From NCBI GenBank assembly GCA_001953115.1, contig LSSL01000233.1:1-64000 (forward strand): DNA of 64,000 nt, given 5' to 3'. This document shows positions 25,744 through 36,899 of this stretch, one piece after another. The notes under the pieces were generated by a model. The model ran no database searches and was not told the origin of the DNA. It worked only from the letters and a program-made list of their open reading frames with translations. The translations under genes and the position numbers were made by a program. Within the stretch, counting starts at the first letter, position 1, and each line of letters starts with the position of its first letter. This DNA is from Smittium mucronatum. Lineage: Eukaryota; Kickxellomycota; Harpellomycetes; Harpellales; Legeriomycetaceae.

Positions 25744-26352
25744 TAAGAGTAGAATGCCTTGCAGAGGTTTAGAGGTTCAAATGATGTACTTTTTGAATCA
25801 CACTATATAAAATTACACTGGGAATTTTCTATTCTTTGATAAGAATAAAGAGACGGAGCACTGTATTTTGGGGACTGCAATTCGAGGCGACGTAAATCTC
25901 GTAAACGAGGGAATATAAAGAACTGTGTGTATTTGAAGGTTTTCTATGTCCAAGTGCAGAGCTCCACAGTCAGGGGTGTCACAGCGTCTAGTAGGTTGAA
26001 GAAGAAGCGCGTCTTTCAGGTCCCACGCCTGAAGGAACCCCATTTTTTTATTGATCCTTTAGAATCAGACTCTGAATAGGGGCTCAACAGTCTCAAAGGA
26101 TAATTGTTCGTTTGAAAAGAGCTTAATCGTTGACTTCGTGTAACCATAGTCATCCAGCCCACTTGAAGCAATATCAGGGGGATTTTTCGGTAAGCAGATT
26201 GCACCCTTTTCCCGCAAGTAATCAACCGATGTCCAGGCAGAGAGCCTTATTGAATTTAGGATAACAGTTTTTTTTATACGTCCTTTTCTTTTTGGTATTT
26301 TTTGAGTGTAAATATTAATGACATTATTTTACAGTAAAATTCTGCGATATAA
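25744..26352 (+). repeat. Dispersed repeat family A, copy 2 (full length)
   Basis: Aligns end to end with 56733-57352. The 5' edge is TAAGAGTAGAATGCCTTGC (TAAGAGTGAAATACCTTGC in copy 3). Middle landmarks are GAGACGGAGCAC and CACAGCGTCTA. The 3' part is CACTTGAAGCAATATCAGGG and GGATAACAG, ending TTCTGCGATATAAAAAAT. It is more diverged than copy 3 from copy 1. Confidence 0.85.
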
Positions 26353-26984
26353 AAAATAAAGACTAATAATGTTTAAATCGTTTAGTATAAACTAACTTTA
26401 CTTATTAACTACGGATATCTCGATTTAATACGCTATAAATTCCAAAGGCCAAATGGACTTTGAAATTTTGTATCGAATAAGAAATTCTTTCTTTGTGTAC
26501 AGTTTGGAGTATAATTCTTACGCAGTTTAGGGTACGCTTCCATTGGATGAATAACACTAGTATCTTAGTTTAGAAAAAACAACAAATAAAAACCAGTTAC
26601 TTAGACCCCCAAGATGTAAAATCCTAAAGGGCAAAAATCTTTTTGAGCTCTTATTTAAGCATTTAACAACTTTCATTTGGCAATAGTTTTTTAGACAGTA
26701 AGAGATCTTTCATTGATCAGATGTTTACGCTATTGAAAAAAATATGTCGTTTCTACGTCCCAACTCAATAAAATTAATGCGTGACATTTTTTTTTGCATC
26801 CTTAATTTGATACGCTAATTTTCATATAGTATTATGTTTTTATTCGTGAAAAAATTTAGATTTGACCAATAAAATGTACATATTGTTAAAACGACAAAGC
26901 TCACTTTTCACTCATTTTTGATGTACGCGTTTGAAATAGTGTCAATGTTTAAGTAGAGTTCTATCAAAGTTAATTTTCTTTCAG
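26353..26984. promoter_or_regulatory. Upstream region of the BRCA2 orthologue
   Basis: About 630 bp between repeat copy 2 and the start codon at 26985. It is AT-rich, with a CTTTCAG-A context just before the ATG. That context looks like a 3' splice site, so an untranslated 5' exon is possible. No specific factor site can be named. Confidence 0.35.
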
Positions 26985-29900
26985 ATGGACGAAGAATCTA
27001 TTGCTTTAACCCCCCAAAAAAATTCCATCAAATTTAGCATTAAACCCCATAAAACCTTTTCCAGCAATATAATTTCAGAGTGGCAACAAATTTACCAGGA
27101 TTCCAAGTTGCAATCGGTACGTACTTGATTCATATAAACTCCAGCTGCTGATATTATAAATTTAATTTTTTTATTATTTATTTAAAAATACCTGCAGAAA
27201 AATTCAAATTCAAACGCCATTGAAGAAAATGTTACAAAAAGACCTTCGTCTCAAAATATAGAAGTTTCTAACCCTTATTCCCACACCAGCCCCAATAAAA
27301 AGTCCCATATATCTGATCTTTTCAGTATCAATAGCGAAAAAAAAATAGAATCTTTGTGTCAAATTCAACAAGAAAAAAACTTAAATCCTACCAAGATGGC
27401 AACTGAGCTAACTAAATCAGATTCTTTCGAAATTGAAAACAATCTATTGGCCTCTCATGAGCTCATTCAAACCAATGTTGAATCTCAAAGTGATAGGATT
27501 TTAGGAGATTTGGATTTGGAAATAATTGGAAGTTTTGATTGGGACAATACTGGTTATAGCAGTGATTCAACACAGCAAGAATGGTCAAGTAATGTCAAAT
27601 CTAATACACCAGTAGCCCTCCCATCATCCATTCCAGGGTTTGAAAAAAGTACTTCGCCTCAATTTTCTGAAAACCTGGTAAATTCCCAAGTTTCTAGTCC
27701 TCAAAGAATTTTTCTAAAAACGCCCGAGATAGTCAGCAGGTTGGCAATAGTCAGGAACAATCCCGAACCTTCTCTCAAAAAACATAAATCTAACAAAAAT
27801 TACACTACCTTTTCAGAGTATAGATCTTCTGAAAGCATGAATTGCGCTTGGGACATCGATGGAGAAAAAAGAGACAGCTTGTTATCGAGTAATGATAGTT
27901 CAAAATTTACCCCATCAAAATCTTTAAACCCAATTATAGAAAAACCTCACATGAATGTCGAGGATAACAAAGGTTTGGGTACAGGAAGCGATGACTATTT
28001 ACGATCAACTCCTAACTTTTATTCGAATTCACCCGGGATTTATAACAGAAATCTATTTCCAAACAGTAAATCCGGTTTACTGATGGACTCCCCATCTTCA
28101 AACAGATATAAGTTAATCTTCAATGATAAATCACATACCTCGACATTAAGCGATAGGCCATCCACTCAAATTACCCAGGATACACAACCTATAATAGACT
28201 CTAATCCTAATTCTTCTAGCAACCTTTTAAATGTTATCAGTTCTCCATCTAATAAGAACACCCTTCCAATTTCTTCGATTGGATGTAATGATATTCCAAA
28301 TACTATCACAACTATTAGTAATAGCTCTTTTAACCCTGCCACCAACAATTTAATTGATAAATGCTCATCTTTGCCCAAATCTTCATCACTTGATTCCATT
28401 AAATCTATTGATACCAAAAACGACGAAAAACTTTTAGAATCTAATACACCCCATTCTAAAACTAATGATAATGCTACCAAAATTCATGATTACAACGTCT
28501 CGATTTCTCCGATAGATAATTTAAATATTAACAAAATTAACTCGCCTCAAGTTTCTGTAAGCTTCAATATCAAAGACCATATTAAACTCTTTCCTGAAAC
28601 CCCGAAACCCGATAAATCTCAATGCCAAACCTCTAAATATCCGAATCCCAGACTTGATAAAGATATATGTCAAAAAAATAACGAATCTCCCAATCAAAAT
28701 CTGGATTCAATTTTGGATACCAAGAATGAGGGTTTTTTTTCTCCTAATATTTTACAGAACTCTGCAATTCATGGCTTTAAAAACGATGCAGATGAAAAAT
28801 CCCTTTTACCTGAAGCTACTTCTAAAATCTACAAAAATATCAACAACCCCCCCACTCCAGATATCCAAAATTTCGATGATAATAATATGCCCAACTTGAA
28901 AGCCAATGATGCTGATTCGTCCGAAAAAATCGAGAACAAAAATGTTTTATCTAATAAGAACAAATTGTCCCTTTTTGACCAGATTTTAAAACAGGGCGAT
29001 GATTTCTTTTCGCCAAATATTGTACAAGATCCCCACCTTTTTGACGAAACAATAAATTCCTTGAAAAAAATTTCACAATCAGAATCCAACCAACCTGAGC
29101 TCAAAATCCAATACGAACAAAATTCTATTAGCGATACTTCCTCCAATCCTAAACCTGAATTTATGAACCAGGGGTTTTCAACAGCATCAGGCATAAACTT
29201 GGGTCCTTTAAAAAACATCGATATGACTGAAGACGAAATTTTTGAGCAAATCCTTAAAAAATCGCGCAAAATCCCAACTCAAGAATTTAAGACACCTTTC
29301 AAATCCAACCCAAAATCATCACTTCAACCAAGCTCAATCAAAAAAGTCTCTTTAGTCCAATCTTTGGCCCCCAAAAATTCCAAACTCAAAATTTCCACAA
29401 TCAAAATGACACCCTCTTTTAACGACGATCTGTTTGAATCCATTCTCAAAAAACCAAGATCCGCTTCATCAAACGAGTTTAAAACTCCATTCAAAAAGAA
29501 CCCAGATGTGATCTCAAAATCGTGCGAAATTCAAAAATCCAATTTTACTCCTCTGATCCCAAATGGTATGAGTCTCAGCTCAGGGCCAAACACAAATCCA
29601 ACTTATACCGAAAATTTATTATTTAAGAATTCTACAGATTCGAATAGAAAACGATACCGAAATGGTGCTGGGAAAGAGTTTAGACCTCCCTTCAAAATTA
29701 ACCCTTCAGTTTCGAATTATGCACCTAAATCTGGCGAATTTTCTAGTGGCAGAAAGAAAACACATTCTTCCACTCCATCAAAGATTAATAGCAAAAATTT
29801 ATTAAATGGAATTAACAATGAAAGTCCCGATTTTAATCCATCACCTCTCCTTAGAAACACAGTTTATAGTCATTCAAGCTCTAAAAATTCCCAAAAAATC

Positions 29901-32900
29901 AACCATGACGATAGGCATGCTCCTTACACACCTACCCAACTTAAAAACAACTCAGCCGAAAACAGTCAAAAGTTGAAAACTAATCACTCTTCGAAAATTT
30001 GTAAAATAGTTTTACCTGCATCAGTTGATACCGAAAAAATTCCCCTCATCAACAACATAGATATTGATGAAGAGTATGCCCAGGATTTAGCCAACTTTTT
30101 CGATGAATCTGGAAACTTTCTGGATGATCGTAAATCACATAAAAATGAATTATCTGAAAATAAAATTTCTACTGATGAATTCGGCTTATCTGATACTAGT
30201 GGTATCGTTAAACAACCCCCTTCCGTTACTAATTCTAATACTGAATTTTTTGGAAAAAAATTACCTTCTAAACCGTCTAATCCATCTAAAGACAATGATT
30301 TTTCTGCAACTTTTAATTTTGGTGAAACTAAATCAGCTCCTGGAAATGATTTAACTTCTGTTCATCTTGCTTCTGACATTGCAGATTTGAATCGATTTAC
30401 TGGACCATCACAGCATACAAACAACCCAAACTCCCTTCTACCTGACGCACCTCTTGTTCAAAATTCTAAGATAATTTCTTCTATTTCCTATTCAACTCCA
30501 ACAAAAAATTCAGAACCCAAACGAAACCAACTGATTTCCTCTCTCACTGATAACACTTATTCAGGAAAAAAGCAGGGTATTCAGGGCCAAGGACTTAGAC
30601 GCCAAAAAAACTCCAATTCTCAACTTTTTCAGACCCCAAGTATTGATCTTAAACTGAGTCAGTCTTCTCAAAAAGGATCCTCCCAAAGTTCTCTCAATTC
30701 ACAGGAGAATTCCAAACTTGTTATTACTACTGCAAAAATATCCAATAATAACCCTGGGGTCCCTAAAAACAACAAAATATCGTTATCGGAATTTCGATCA
30801 ATTTCCAACAGATTATTTAGTCACAAAAGTAGTAATATACCTTCCTACTTATTGAGCATGACTTTTTCTAGTGCAAAAGAATTTTTTTTTACCAAGACTG
30901 ATTGCAAAAATTATACCTCTATATCCGAAGATTTCAAATGGGGGCCACTGGATGCTATAGAGGAATTATCGTCTTTAATTGATCTAAAAAAAACAGGACT
31001 ATCAAAGGCCGAAATCGAAAAGTGGATACTCATTCAATATCAACAATTAGTATTTTACATGTCGGTAATGTCACGTCGTTTTCCCGGATCTTTAAAATAT
31101 TTTTGGGGAAAAGATGTATTTATTCAGAAATTAAAAAATAGATTTAATTCTGAGTTTTTCGAATCCAAGAGATCATCGATTCGCATGATTCAAGAACGCG
31201 ATTCATCATCGAAAAAGCTTATTGTCTTGTTCATAGCAAAAGTTCTGAAAGATGGTTTTATTTTGTTATCTGATGGCTGGTACTCTATTAGAGCAAAATT
31301 AGATGGAATTTTGTTGAACGCTTTGGAAAGAAATAGACTAAAAATCGGATTTAAGCTGGCCATTATTGGATCAAATTTGGTTTCAGGAAACGGTGGATTT
31401 GATGGGATTTCTCCGTTGCATATCGAAAACCCCGAGTCTGAAGCAGCACCATATTTAATATTAAATGCTAACAGTGTCAGAACTGCGAAATGGGATCAGA
31501 AATTAGGATTCCAATCGTTAAAAAGCCGAATCTCTTACTCACTAAACACACTTGATCCACTTGGGGGACCTGCTTTTGGGGAGATTGATATTATAGTTTG
31601 TAGGAGATATCCTATGAGATTCATGGAGTCTAAAAAAAATGGACCAAGAATTATTAGATGTGCCGCAGAAGAAGCCAGGATATCTTCCGAGTATGCAGAT
31701 ATGAGATCCAAAGAATCATACGACATGTTAGCTAGCCTTTCTGAACCATCCCGCAAAAATGGGCCCAATCCCCGTCATTCATATAGCACAAACCAATTAA
31801 ATGATATGTCCGAAGAAGAGTTATATGATCTATTTAACAATGCAACTGACCAACAGGAATTATTAAACTCATTATCCTCTGAATTAAAACGTAAAATCGA
31901 ATCACACATTGATTCCATCAAATCTGAACACTCTGATTCCGTTCATGATGAATTGTTGGAAAAGTACCCTCCAAGAAACGTTTCAAGATTCTTCCAAATA
32001 TTAATATCCGATTATAACCGATGTAAGCTAAATAAAGATTCTAAGAATCCCTCGATCAGGATTTTTCTCTCTCTTTGGGTTGCTGACGAAAACATGTGGA
32101 GCCAGTTCTCAGAGGGAAAGAGATTTAAGGTTAGATTGCGACAACTATATTTTTTACCTTCTCATTACCCAATATGTTTATTTATTTTAGATATATGGAG
32201 TTATTCCTTCCGCATTCAAAAATTCTCGAAATAATGGACCCCAGAATCAAACAGGAACAAATAGGTCTTTCTTAAGACTAAATTTTAATAGGAATTCGGT
32301 TTACAAACATGTTCCTATCGAAAAGGACAGCGAAATTCCTGTATTAGAATTTGTTAAGAGACGGAATTACTGTGTTTCGCAGATTACTAGTTCTGAAGTA
32401 AGGAAAGACATAGATGTTGTCGGGGTCGTGAAAGGTATTATAATACTTATTTTTCGTTAAAATATCACTAAAATCTAAATTTTACCTGTTCGATTTCTGA
32501 ATTCCTTTTTTTAGAATGCAAATCATCCATAAACTATGGCAACGAAACAAATTTAATATCAATAGAACCAATAGACCCTGACCTTTGGACCAAATACAAT
32601 ATTTTCGATAGATTAGAAGGTCTAACTTTGGTCAATTCTTCACAACCCCAAAACCTATCTTCATTTAATTTGGAGGGCAAATGCAAATTAGATTCTGAAT
32701 TAGAACTTATGGAAGACAAATGCGAATTGCAAAAAATATCGAAACTTTATAACCTTGAGTCAAATATCAAATCTTACACATCTCAAATACCACAAAAAGG
32801 TGTATCATCTGAACCAAGTCCATGTATGCTATACGCGAATTTCTCAAAGGCTGTCTTTGGAAAAATGAGTTTGAAGGTATTTATTTATTTTCAGAATTTT

Positions 32901-33226
32901 TCTGTATACTTTATAAAATTCATCTCGGATTTTTAAATTTTACCTGGGTTTTATTGTTGGGATTTTTGCTAAAAATTTCCTCTTTTTATCTATGCTAATA
33001 AGATATTAACCTACTCTGTATAATAACCTTGAAACTAAATTTATTTTAATTAATTCCTAATTATTTTAATTTACAAAATTAGGAAAACTCAATTATTCTA
33101 ATCAAAGATATAAATATAACACGAGTGGATTCAGATCAAAATAAAGTATTCGCCATATCCCGGGACTACACAGATTACAAAATTGAAAAGGAAATTAATA
33201 TAAATATAATTCCTCTAAAGCTCTAA
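26985..33226 (+). CDS. BRCA2 orthologue, Rad51 mediator (5 exons)
   Basis: Loads Rad51 onto single-stranded DNA during homologous recombination. Exons 26985-27116, 27198-32129, 32191-32434, 32515-32876 and 33083-33226 join in frame to about 1937 residues. Residues 1-1200 are Ser/Asn/Lys-rich and disordered. They include one clear BRC repeat (FSTASG at 704, IFEQIL at 725-730) and three FK/RxPFK motifs (741, 805, 872). The helical domain starts near 1267 (AKEFFF, WGPLDAIEELSSLID, WILIQYQQLVFYMS). OB1 starts near 1380 with SSSKKLIVL, DGWYSIRAKLDGILL, LKIGFKLAIIGSNLVSG and WDQKLGFQ. A tower-like helical insert follows CRRYPMRFME. OB2 has SLWVADENMW and SEGKRFK, then DIDVVGVVK. OB3 ends with ILIKDINITRV and FAISRDYTDYKI. 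The DBD order matches animal and Ustilago BRCA2/Brh2. Its DSS1 partner is not in the window. Confidence 0.94.
28698..29715 (+). repeat. Intragenic repeat array in BRCA2: half-BRC and FKxPFK modules
   Basis: Within exon 2 four short helices recur with the pattern (L/F)(D/E)(Q/S)IL: LDSIL at residue 546, FDQIL at 637, FEQIL at 726 and FESIL at 790. The first two are followed by near-identical FFSPNI(L/V)Q segments. The last two are followed by EFKTPFKxNP. A third KEFRPPFKINP (F872) lacks the helix. Only the copy at 704-730 also has the FxxA half (FSTA), which makes it a full BRC repeat. The IL-type helix sits where the LFDE half of a BRC repeat sits. Spacing is about 90, 90 and 64 residues. Confidence 0.75.
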
Positions 33227-33546
33227 AAAAACATTCTTCTTTTAATTAAATCAAATTTTTGTTTTTTATAGAAAATGTTTAAGCTTTGGTCAATTTTTAA
33301 CATATAAAACGCAAATATTGATGGAGTCAATGTCAATAAAATTTATATTTTTTTCTTCTAACTACATTACTTTTAAGGCCAGGAATAAAAAAATGGCATT
33401 GGCTTCAATTCCGAATACATAATCGTTTATTTGATCTCTATTTGGTTTCATCCTGTTTTACATGAATTTATTTATTAAGAAAGGTCATCAATATTTTAGC
33501 GCAAGTTTATTTAAAAATCAGATAAAAATCAGATATTTTTTTTCAG
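33227..33546. other. 3' flank of the BRCA2 orthologue
   Basis: AT-rich. A good 3' splice-like TTTTTTATAG is present near 33271, but the frames after it have no recognisable content. Confidence 0.4.
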
Positions 33547-33679
33547 CTCTTACCCTGATAAAGTTAAACAAATATTTGAGCTTTGCATGAAGAAATTTAT
33601 GAATGGCATTCATGCAAGCAGTTTGTTAAAATTAGAAAGTATTATCGGATCACCGGCAAAATTGAACCGATTTCAGTAA
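33547..33679 (+). other. Orphan terminal-exon-like segment
   Basis: A TTTTTTTTCAG acceptor is followed by an open frame that starts SYPDKVKQIFELCMKKFMNG and reaches a stop after IGSPAKLNRFQ (43 codons). It uses a more balanced amino-acid mix than the surrounding AT desert and predicts an amphipathic helix. In human BRCA2 a helical segment follows OB3 (the [20 protein letters not shown] region), so an alternative last exon of the upstream gene is attractive. However, no donor of the right phase was found in exon 5, which instead ends in its own stop. It could also be the last exon of an otherwise lost gene. Confidence 0.3.
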
Positions 33680-35827
33680 ACATCATACTGCAAAATAATT
33701 ATATACAGGTTCAGTAGAACTTTTTTTCAATCTTTTTTTAAGCTATATAAGTTTATACTCATTTTTAATTTTTTTACAAATTATAAATTGCAAAAATAAG
33801 TAAAAAAAAATTATTTTTTTTCAAAATCAATTAAAATTTTACCTGAAATTATTTTGACATCCCTTCCATGCGTTCTTAGGTATTTTTGTTAACCCCATTT
33901 CATGCGGGCATAGTTTCTTAAATTCGTGGCTATATACAATAATCACACTTTCTAGATATAAAAATTTGGTTAGATAATAAAATTCTCACAATCTATATGA
34001 ATACAACCGAAATTTTACTGAAATCTCTATTTTATCTAAGCTGTTTCTATTTTATCAAATATATCTCAAACAATATAAAAAAAGTACCATGACCAGTTTT
34101 TTTAATAACAGCCAAAAAAAATTATTGGATTATCAATTTTTATCAATTCCAATTTAATTGGGTTAATGAAGTGTTTCTAAAAGTTTTTTTTGATAAAAAA
34201 CTATCCAGGAAATAAAACACATTTAAAAAGTAAAAAAATGATGTAATAAAAAGTCAAATTCATGCTTTAAACAAACTTAAAACTCGAAAACTCGTTAAAA
34301 TATATGAAGAAAGAAAATTTTGCATAAGATAAAGTACAAAAACTCACAAAAATTAAATAGACCGCAATTAGATATATAAGTATTTATATATCTGAAATCA
34401 AAATATAAGATTTTAAAAGTATTTTTTTTATCTTATTACTTAGTGGATTTGAAGAAAAGTGTGTTTCCAGAATAAATTGGATCGAATTTATCATCTCCGA
34501 ACCTATTAATGGTATTAAAATTACGATTATTAAGAAACAAAAACTCTGTAAAAATTACAAGATTACTATTTATTACTTTGGGTATTCATAAAGGTTCGCT
34601 TTCCCTATCGAACTTAGAGCTGACGAGTAATAAGAAAAGGGGAATAAAAATTATTGCTTTTAAAACATCTGTTTTTTATTGATGGGTTTTGTGTTTAAAT
34701 AAAAGCTACATCATTTGGAAATGTCATACTTAGTACATTTCAAATAAAAAAAATCTTGAATATGAGAAAAATTCATAAATATATGTATATAAACGATCAA
34801 AATTTGATCTGAAAGAGTAAGTTACAAAAATAAATTTAACGGTGAAAAAATATCATTATACTATTTTTAAAAAAATTAAAAAATTAAAGAACAATACTCT
34901 ATATCAAGTGCTTAATTTTCGAGTTCTATCGCTGTTCCAGTTGGCAAGAATCGATAATAAAATTTTAAAAAAAATATTTCACATCTCTAAAAATCTAATT
35001 TTTTACATTTATTTTTCGGTTTTGATTTTACTAAAGGTGGTTAATCATTAATAAATAATGGAATTACATATTTCGGTCAATTTTTTCTTAGAAGAGTCAT
35101 ATAAGAAGATAAAACACAAGATATTATATATTAATATTAAATGTTCTTTTTATGGAGTCAAATTACTTGTGAGTTATTTCAGCTTTTTATTATTTTTTCT
35201 CCTACTTTTCCAAAGCTAAAAAAAATAAAAATTATTAATCGCAAAATAAAATTTCTTTTTTTTGGTTTTACTGCAAGAAAAAATACAGATATGTATTATG
35301 CAAAAAAAAGAGGTAAATTCGAAGAATATATCTTTACATATATTGACAAAATATTTGTTTTTTCGATGAGGAGAGAATTGATCTCTCAATTTTATTTTAT
35401 TTCTAAATTGAAATTCTTTGTCGTTTTTTTTTTGAAAATATTGACAAATATCTAACCCCCCCCCCCTCACTTCAAAAAAACAGTTTAGTTATGATTTTTA
35501 TGTATATTCATTTTATCTAAAATCAAGTTTTTGTAAATTTTTAACTGAAATGCAAAATAAAAATTTCCAAGATAATACTTAATTTTTTTGAAAAAATATA
35601 TTCTAATAAACTTTTATATTGCTAAATTTAGAAATTTTAAGACAAAATTCGTAAAAAATAATTTTTAATTAGATACATTGCATTTAAATTCGAAAAAAGT
35701 ATCATCAAGCATGAATTAGTAATTGGTATTTAGATAAAAGTCTGTTCTAATTGAGAAAATTTAAATTTATATTTAGAAAAAGCAAAAATGAATTGTTAAT
35801 GTAAAAAATTGAATTTTTAAAAGCCCA
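33680..35827. other. AT-rich gene-free stretch
   Basis: No gene supported. A run of 11 C at about 35456-35466 interrupts otherwise A/T-dominated DNA. Open frames at 34842-35051 and 35141-35470 (both strands) are composed of AT-rich codons only. Confidence 0.55.
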
Positions 35828-36190
35828 ATAGAATGTCCCTCAAATCAATCGCGTCTGAAAAAAATGTATTCATATACTCAATAAACTTCCCACGTTGATC
35901 TGGAGCTATAAACGACACATATTCCAATAATTTTGATTATATTATCCTCGTAGCTCATTAAATCTGTGTATATTGGTAATTTAGACCCCCTTCGTTAAGA
36001 AATTTTTTTTTCAAAAATTTTTTTCTTTATTTCCGATTTAAGAATACACAAGCCTTTATCTATTTAGTTTAACTTCGGTCAATAAGGAACAAAATACAGA
36101 AGCTCTATTCCATAGAGAAGATCAACAACTTCTTTTATCCTGTTGTGGCGTGGAACTTTATCTGATATTATAATAATATTAGACTTGAGA
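35828..36190 (-). pseudogene. Tc1/mariner-superfamily transposase relic
   Basis: Read on the minus strand from about 36185: IIIISDKVPRHNRIKEVVDL, then LYGIELLYFVPY, a stop, then PKLN. This is the IMDNAxxHxxxxVxxxL...GIxxLxLPPYSPxLNPIE block of Tc1/pogo-type DDE transposases, which holds the second aspartate and the region leading to the third acidic residue. Further along, near 35915-35828, a frame reads FIAPDQRGKFIEYMNTFF. The N-terminal part should lie to the right (36200-36950), but I could not read it with confidence. It is highly eroded; terminal repeats were not found. Confidence 0.6.
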
Positions 36191-36899
36191 GCCTGAGTAC
36201 TAACTAATCCTTAATTATTTCATCCACCTATATATTAAAGTCACTAATTTTATAAGCATTGTATTTCGTTGGGATTTCAAAGTTCCTGGGGTTTAAAGGT
36301 CTTCAAGCATGTAAAAATTCGGTCCCTTTAATTTCGTAAGTTTAAAAATAGTACTTTTATCCTTTTATAAAAATACCCTAATATTATAAAAAAAATAATA
36401 ATATTGTTATCATAGATGAAAATAAATAACTTTCCTGTGCCTTAATATCTTAGAAATTTATACAAGTAATTTTTTTAATAATTTTATTCATTTTCATTAG
36501 TTCGACGTGAATTGACTTTGTAGTGAATGTCTTAAAATTCAAATGCCTAATTAAGGCTCGATTTCAGACCCTTAATCATAGCACACACATATATATACAT
36601 ATATTATATAATCAGAAAATTATTTTAGAGTGTATAGCGGATTTTTTTCAAAAAATTCAATATTTAATAGACATGAAATTTCTCTATTCTTTTACTTCCT
36701 GATCTATACCCTCTTTTTTTTGGAGGCAGTTGTATTTGAATATACCCAACCGTATGAATTTGATTTTATGACCTGGATAAACCCCCATTGGGTTATGAAA
36801 ATCTATACCATTTCTAAAAGATTGGATAATTGCATTTCTAGGTCAAGAGTGAAATCTTTTTTTATTTCTCTACTGTTTTTAAATTCCTTCCAGTAAATT

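Noticed and set aside
28166..29269. Minus-strand frames opposite BRCA2 exon 2
   Set aside because: They are shadows of the Ser/Asn/Lys-rich coding strand and have no independent motif.
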